DNA from: Eulemur rufifrons
Lineage: Eukaryota; Chordata; Mammalia; Primates; Lemuridae
Length of the DNA stretch: 64,000 bases
Direction of reading: 5' to 3'
Assembly: GCF_041146395.1 (NCBI RefSeq)
Contig: NC_091002.1
Coordinates: 5,078,501-5,142,500, forward strand
The position numbers and the translations under genes were made by a program. Every line of letters begins with the position of its first letter. Within the stretch, counting starts at the first letter, position 1. Shown in pieces: positions 58,514 to 64,000 of the stretch. Under the pieces are notes generated by a model. It saw nothing but the letters and a program-made list of their open reading frames with translations, did not search any database and had not been told where the DNA came from.

Positions 58514-61028
58514 CTCCTTTCTTCCTTGACGTCCTCGTTGTCTCAGTAGTTGGCTTTCTGTACAGCAGGCAACAGAGCACCCCCCCCACGTGGGGTCGTT
58601 AACACCATGGGTCAGACCCGTGTCAGGAGTCTGTCCAGGAGAAGGCGCATCTTGAGGGCTTCCAGCAGGTTCTGTCTTTAGGCCTGAGAAGGGACCTGCT
58701 CAGCTCTGGGGACCATGCCCAACCTCGGCTCCGAGGTCTGCCGGCCAGGGCACAGCAGGCCCAGGAGGATGGGCTCAGGGCACCCCCAGCCCCTCTGCTG
58801 ATGCGTGGCCGCCTGTCCAGGCAGCCACCAGGCAGCCTGCCAGGGCACAGGACCCCTTGTGAAGAGATGCGGCTCTGAGCGCCGGAGAGTGGTATCCCTG
58901 GGCCGGGGGACCCAGCCGTGGGATCGGTCTGCTTTGGGGAGTCCACCTTGTCTGTCCAGGACCGACTGATGCCAGGACAGAGCCTGGCCCAGGAGCTGGA
59001 TGGGGGCAGAGAGACGAGGCTGCCAGGCCCTGGCTGTGATCTCCCAGCCGGGGGGGACACGTCGTCCAGGCCTACAGCGCCTGAGGCTCCCAGATAGCGT
59101 CCACTGCCCTCCCACGGCTGCCTTTCTGGCCCGGCGGTGATGCGTGGAGACGTGGGGCCAAACCTTGCCGCCGCTACACTGGACATCTCTCTGCGACACG
59201 GCTGGCCCACTCCAGCCCGAGCGGAACGGAGACTTGGAAAACTGAGATCCCTGTTTCTGCTCAGTCCCCCGGGGACAGCGAGCGCCTGCAGCTTTGCTGG
59301 GGCCAGCTGTCAGTCGGACTCTGCTACTTCAGGGAACAGATGACAAAGGCTGCAAAAACCCGTAGTTCAGATTTTCCACCTAAAGTTGAGGTGTCAAATG
59401 AACCAGTGCTGTGATGTCTGTGTCAGGCCGCAGGGCTCGGTTCCCTCGAGTCATCTTCCACCGACAAGTTGCCCCACGGTGGGGCTGCCCCTCCGCTCAC
59501 CAACACACCCACCGTGCAGGGATGCTGGGCCCGACGGTCAGCTCCTGGGCAGCCTGGCCACGCGCCCTCCCCAGCCTTGGCTCTTGGGTGGGGCTGCTCT
59601 CTCTGCACTGGCAGGCGAGCCCCGGGCACCTGTCTCTGGTGGGAGGTCACCACCCAGGTCCTTTCCAGGCCTCACCTGCCCTCCTCTGGGCGTGTCCTGC
59701 CTGTCCCCCTTGCCTCTCAGTGCTCAGCCTCACACATGGCCGTGCTGGCCACGAGGGTGGCTGTGGTGCCAAGCAGGGGATGCGGGTGGAGGGTGGGCTC
59801 TGCTGGGGAGGGACCCGCAGGGAGAGGTGGGGAGCAGAGGAGTGGCCGCCAGGGCCAGACCACTTGGACTTGGTATGGACGCTGTGCCGTGCAGGGCCTG
59901 GGTGGGTCTCCCCTCACCCCCTTGAGTTCCCCAGAACAGGGAATGATCACAGAAGCCCCTCGCTAGGTGTGTGGCTGCAGGGACTGTGGGGCCTGTGTCC
60001 CAGGCAGGTCAGAGGGTCCCCTGGGGGCCAGAGATGGTAGAGCTGAGGGACCCTCCTGTGGAGCCCCCCATGTGTGGGGGACAGGACGGATGGGGACACA
60101 CACAGATGAGTGTCCCAGGAATCTCCAGTGGAAAGCTTCGCATTGAGGCTGAGAGGCCCCCAGGGCGGCTCTGAATCGTGGAGGGTGCAGAGCCAGGGTG
60201 GGGGCTCCAGTGCACCCTGGGCGGTGGTGGGGAGAGGGCAGGCAGGGTGCCACTGTCCAGGGCAGTGCAGCCAACCCCACCCTTCTGCCTACCCAACTCC
60301 TGCCAGGGCAGCTCGGGGCTGTTCTGTTCCCCAGCCTGGGAGTCCCAAGACAGCCCCCAGACCCTCAGGCACCCACCGCGGCTCACCTGGGAGAAAGCTG
60401 AGACCTCAGCCGCTGCTGGTGGCGGGGCAGGCGCGGAGGGGGCCCCAGGACCGCCAGGAGCCGCTGGCGGGAGTGTGGGCAGTGCCCGGCCTGCAGGCTC
60501 CTGATGAGAAAACCCAAAACCTACATGAGAAGGCAGCGGCCTTTCTGCCTTTCACGGTCCTTTCTGGACAGCGAGTGACTCACCAGCCGAGGCTGGGAAG
60601 GCGCTGCTGAGAGGCTGCGGTGGGTGGACAGGGGCCACTGGGCGCCTCTCAGAGCCTCAGAGCCACGGGTGGGCGTCGAGGCCGGCTGTGGGCTCCGCAG
60701 AGGGAACATCCCCCAGCTCACACCACCCAGGCCACCCCACCCTGGGGCTCCTTGGGACAGCTCAGGGACCAGGACAGCTTTGGCGGTTCCTGCTTTTCCC
60801 CAAATTCCAGACCCAGGCACCAGACCACTTTGTCAGGAGTCAAGACCCCCAGGGAGAGGCCTTTGCCTCCTTCCTTGAGGTGCTCTGGCAGAGACTGTGC
60901 CACCTCAAGCCAGCCAGCGCCTGTGGGAAGAAGAGTGGATGGTGACAAACGTCCCTCAGGTCCGTGTGGAGGCCTGGCGCGGTGAGGGCACCCACGGAGC
61001 CGCCCCGAGTCAGGCGCACAGTTCCCCC

Positions 61029-61097
61029 AGCACCCCGCATTCCACTCCCGGTGCGCACCGCGCAGCACCCCGCATTCCACTCCCGGTGCGCACCGCG
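61029..61097. repeat. 35-bp tandem duplication
   Basis: AGCACCCCGCATTCCACTCC...CACCGCG occurs at 61029 and again, identical over 34 bases, at 61064. Confidence 0.92.
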
Positions 61098-61139
61098 TGC
61101 ACGGCAGCCAGAGTGAAGCAGCCCAGGTGCCCGCCGGCA

Positions 61140-61530
61140 GAGGAGCGGACACACGCTGTGGTCCCCCCACACGAGGGGCGTCACTCAGCCTTAGAAAGGA
61201 ACGAAGCTCGGGACACAGGCTGCGACGTGGATGAACCTCAAAAACATGACGCTCAGCGAAAGAGCCAGACACCAAAGGCCACATCTTGTGTGATTCTGTT
61301 TGCTGAAACGTCCAGAACAGGCACATCCACAGACAGAGGCCAGGCCGGTGGGGCGGGGCCGGGGAGGGGCCGCAGTGGGACGGGGTCTCCTTCTGAGGAG
61401 ACGAAATGTTCTGGAACTAGAGAGAGGCGGTTGTACAACACCGGGAATGCACTTAATGCCCCTGAACAGCACACTTGAAAATGGTCCATTTTATGCCTGT
61501 GAATTTCATTTCAATACTAAGAAAATAAAT
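61140..61530 (+). mobile_element. L1M 3' end
   Basis: GTGGATGAACCTCAAAAACA, AGCCAGACACCAAAGGCCAC, ATGCACTTAATGCCCCTGAA and TTTTATGCCTGTGAATTTCA match the L1M 3'UTR, related to 28690-29440. Confidence 0.8.
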
Positions 61531-63246
61531 GCCCTTAGGGCCTCCGCTTGGAAAGAAATCTGAATGGATTTATTAACCAGGCTCTGAGCTGCCGACTGAA
61601 ATGAATACCAGCTCGTTCCTCAACGATTAGCAGAAACAATGGAGTGGCCTTGACGTCCCTGCAGGGAGGGCGTGGGTGGCACCTTCCCCAATGCATGTCC
61701 AGGAGCAGGTGCTGGGACAGGAAGGCTGACCGCAGGGGGTGTGGCCGTGGGAGGCTGCGCCACTCTTGGGCCTGGCCTCCTTCCCCAGCAGGGGCCTCCC
61801 TGGGCCAGGGCTGCCCCCACGTCCTCTGCCCACACCAGTGTCTCCTGCGAAGTCCCTCAGCCACAGCCGTCCACCGCAGCAGGAGACCGAATGTCCCCAT
61901 CCTCTCAGTGAACCCTCAGGCCCAGCCGTCCTCCCTGGCCCTCGTCCTAGTCGGGGCCGGTCCCCTCTGCTCCTGGTGCCCACAAGCCTGGTCCTGAGAG
62001 TCCCCAGCTCCACCCCAGCCGAGCAGGGGGCCGGGACGGTGCGGCGCCTGAAGGGGCACGTGGAGGCCAAGGACGCAGCAGGCAACTGCTGTCCCTGTGA
62101 AAATCCCCCAGCACAGGGTGGCCCAGGCCCCCGCAGCCATTTCGTTATGAGTGAGCTATAGTTTAGCCACCAGCTGTTTGGGCCACACTCCCAGCTCACA
62201 GCCGTCCACAGACTGGCCACTGCCATCTCTGTCCTCCTGGCAGGAAGGGGGCTTGGGAGCAGGGCCCTGTGGCCCAGCACTTTGGACTCCCCTCCCTGCC
62301 CAGGGTTGCTCCCTGTGGACCTGGGAAGGAATGGCCGGGCTGAGCTCTGGGAGTGACCTCTTCCCTGAGTCTGTCCTCTGTGCCTTGTCCTCAGCACGCA
62401 GCTGCCTCCTTCTCAGCCGAGCCCTGCCCATCCTCCTGCAGGAAGCCTCCCCTGATGGCCTCCTGCCGCGGGGCTGGGAGAAGGGTGAACGTGTGCTGCG
62501 GGCAGGATGACAAGACGGCCGCGTGGGGCCCAGAGGATGGTCAGATGTGGGTGGAGGAGGCTGAGCCCAGGCTGGGCTGCATGGACAATGTCTGAGGTCG
62601 GGAGACAGCAGCACGTGTGTGTGTTCCTGTGAGCCAGAGCTCATGTCCTCGCCATGTCCCTGGTGTTTATCACATTCATCACAGCACTGTGACCCTGCCA
62701 GGCAGCACTGGACTGGACAGCCGGACCCTGGGCGAGGGCTGCAAAGCAGGGACCTCTGGGGTCCACCCACACGCACTTGGGGGTCTGAGACAGCTTCACT
62801 AAGGGATGGACAGTCCCTCCTGGGCTCTGGGATGTCCTGACCCTGTGCAGGTCCTGTCAGGTGCTGTTGGGTGCAGAGGGCGCCCCTGAGCAGCAGCACA
62901 GAGTGAGGGCGGAGGTGGCACCGCCCAGCCAGGGCTGAGTTGGGACTGTCCATCCTGGGCCCGAGCCTTGCATGGGCCCAGCATGCGCGGGTGCCCAGTG
63001 GGCATTTAGTGAGCAAAGGAGTATTTGTTAGTTCCCACGGATGGGCGTTTGGTAGGAATCAGGCAGGGACTGATTCAAAGCTGTTTTCTGTGCTGGAGCC
63101 ACAGACGTGGGTCTCAGGCCTGTCACCACTGAAGGCCCCACTCTGAAGCCATGTGCAGGGGTGCAGCGGGTCCCTGAGGCAGCAGAAGGAAGGAGACTGC
63201 ACCCCAAAGAGCTGCCAGAATCACCCAACAGGTGCCAGCAGAAATG

Positions 63247-63392
63247 GGAGGAGCACCTGGGGAGGAGCACCTGGGGGAGGAGCACCTAGGGGAGGAGCAC
63301 CTAGGGGAGGAGCACCTGGGGGAGGAGCACCTAGGGGAGGAGCACCTGGGGAGGAGCATCTGGGGAGGAGCACCTAGGGAGGAGCATCGGAG
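63247..63392. repeat. 15-17 bp minisatellite, about nine or ten units
   Basis: GGAGGAGCACCTRGGG repeated, with unit length drifting by one or two G. Confidence 0.93.
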
Positions 63393-64000
63393 GGGACTCC
63401 TGATAGGGCCAGCAGGTGCTTCCTCAAGGCCTAAGCTTGTGGGGCTGGATGAACAGGCCTTCACTGATTTGGGGACACTTGGAGACACTTTCTCAAGATG
63501 CTGGATTTAATACCAGCCAGGGATCCCAGGGAAGGCAACGCCTGGCTGTCTGGGGAGAAGGCCGGAGAGTGGACATACTGTGTGGGCCCAGCCCTCCCAT
63601 GCAGGGGACACTGGTGGCTGAGGCTGTGGGGAGTGGGCTGGGAGGGGCCCTGAATCGCAGGAAGGGGTGGGGCATCCTCTCCAGGCCAGGGGGATGGTGG
63701 GGGGCTCAGAGGCTGGGCTCCAACAGAGGGATAATGGGGCCCCCCAGGGGAAAAGAGGCGGGAGCCTGTCGCCATGACAACGGCACGGCCAGGGAGCAGT
63801 CTGGGGCAGTGGAGATGGGCTGTGGATGGGCTGCCCAGGGCTGCCTCACGTCTGTGGCCAGGGGCTCGGGCTGCCCACGAGACACACCCTGGGCCAGTTT
63901 CCAAGCCTGAGCCGATCTCCAGCCTGGAGCCCCGGCCCGAGGAAGGCCGTACAGTGCCGGGCACGGTCCACTCTGATGCCCCTAGCCCCCTAGGGCCCCT

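Larger units (their letters stand above)
52060..64000. other. Intergenic upstream of CPLX1
   Basis: Apart from the listed arrays, one Alu, one L1 end and the 54.6 kb block, I see no gene. 57.54-58.18 kb is less GC-rich and may be an old LTR, but no family could be named. No GAK exon was found. Long open frames (for example 62156-63016 minus) show no protein family features. Confidence 0.6.

Noticed and set aside
52060..64000. Possible GAK exons at the right side
   Set aside because: No kinase, PTEN-like, clathrin-binding or J-domain segment is visible on either strand.

Overview
This is nuclear DNA from a primate, most likely a strepsirrhine of the lemur type. The Alu elements carry the strepsirrhine pattern: antisense copies read CTCACAGCAACCTCAAACTC, and full copies have the extra linker before TTTCTATTTTTAGTAGAG. 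Several Alus are flanked by perfect 14-15 bp target-site duplications. The species is inferred from repeats only.

One protein-coding gene can be supported: complexin-1 (CPLX1), minus strand. Three coding exons (49435-49465, 16581-16756, 11448-11645) join in frame to exactly 405 nt, 134 residues plus stop. A noncoding first exon is inferred in a CpG island near 51 kb, with a donor at 50951/50952. The 3'UTR probably runs to a poly(A) signal at 9707-9712. Complexin-1 clamps and activates SNARE complexes in synaptic vesicle fusion. In human the gene lies at 4p16.3 between PCGF3 and GAK; neither neighbour is visible here.

Layout: 1-5.6 kb is intergenic, with L1, LTR-like sequence and an inverted LTR pair. 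5.6-6.5 kb is a CpG island with a rich promoter signature but no recognisable gene. 7-9.7 kb holds L2, Alu and LTR copies. 9.7-16.8 kb is the CPLX1 3' end. 16.8-49.4 kb is the 32.7 kb intron 2. Its 20-39.5 kb section is a stack of L1, Alu, L2, MaLR and DNA transposons; its 40-49 kb section is GC-rich single-copy sequence with minisatellites. 50.3-52 kb is the promoter island. 52-64 kb is upstream intergenic sequence with minisatellites, one young Alu and one L1 end.

Most long open frames in the GC-rich parts are chance frames. No new multi-gene system is present. The most interesting items are a non-autonomous piggyBac-like element with TTAA duplications inside an L1, an expanded-spacing REST (RE1) site beside CPLX1 exon 1, the orphan CpG-island promoter at 6 kb, and a minisatellite split by a MaLR LTR.
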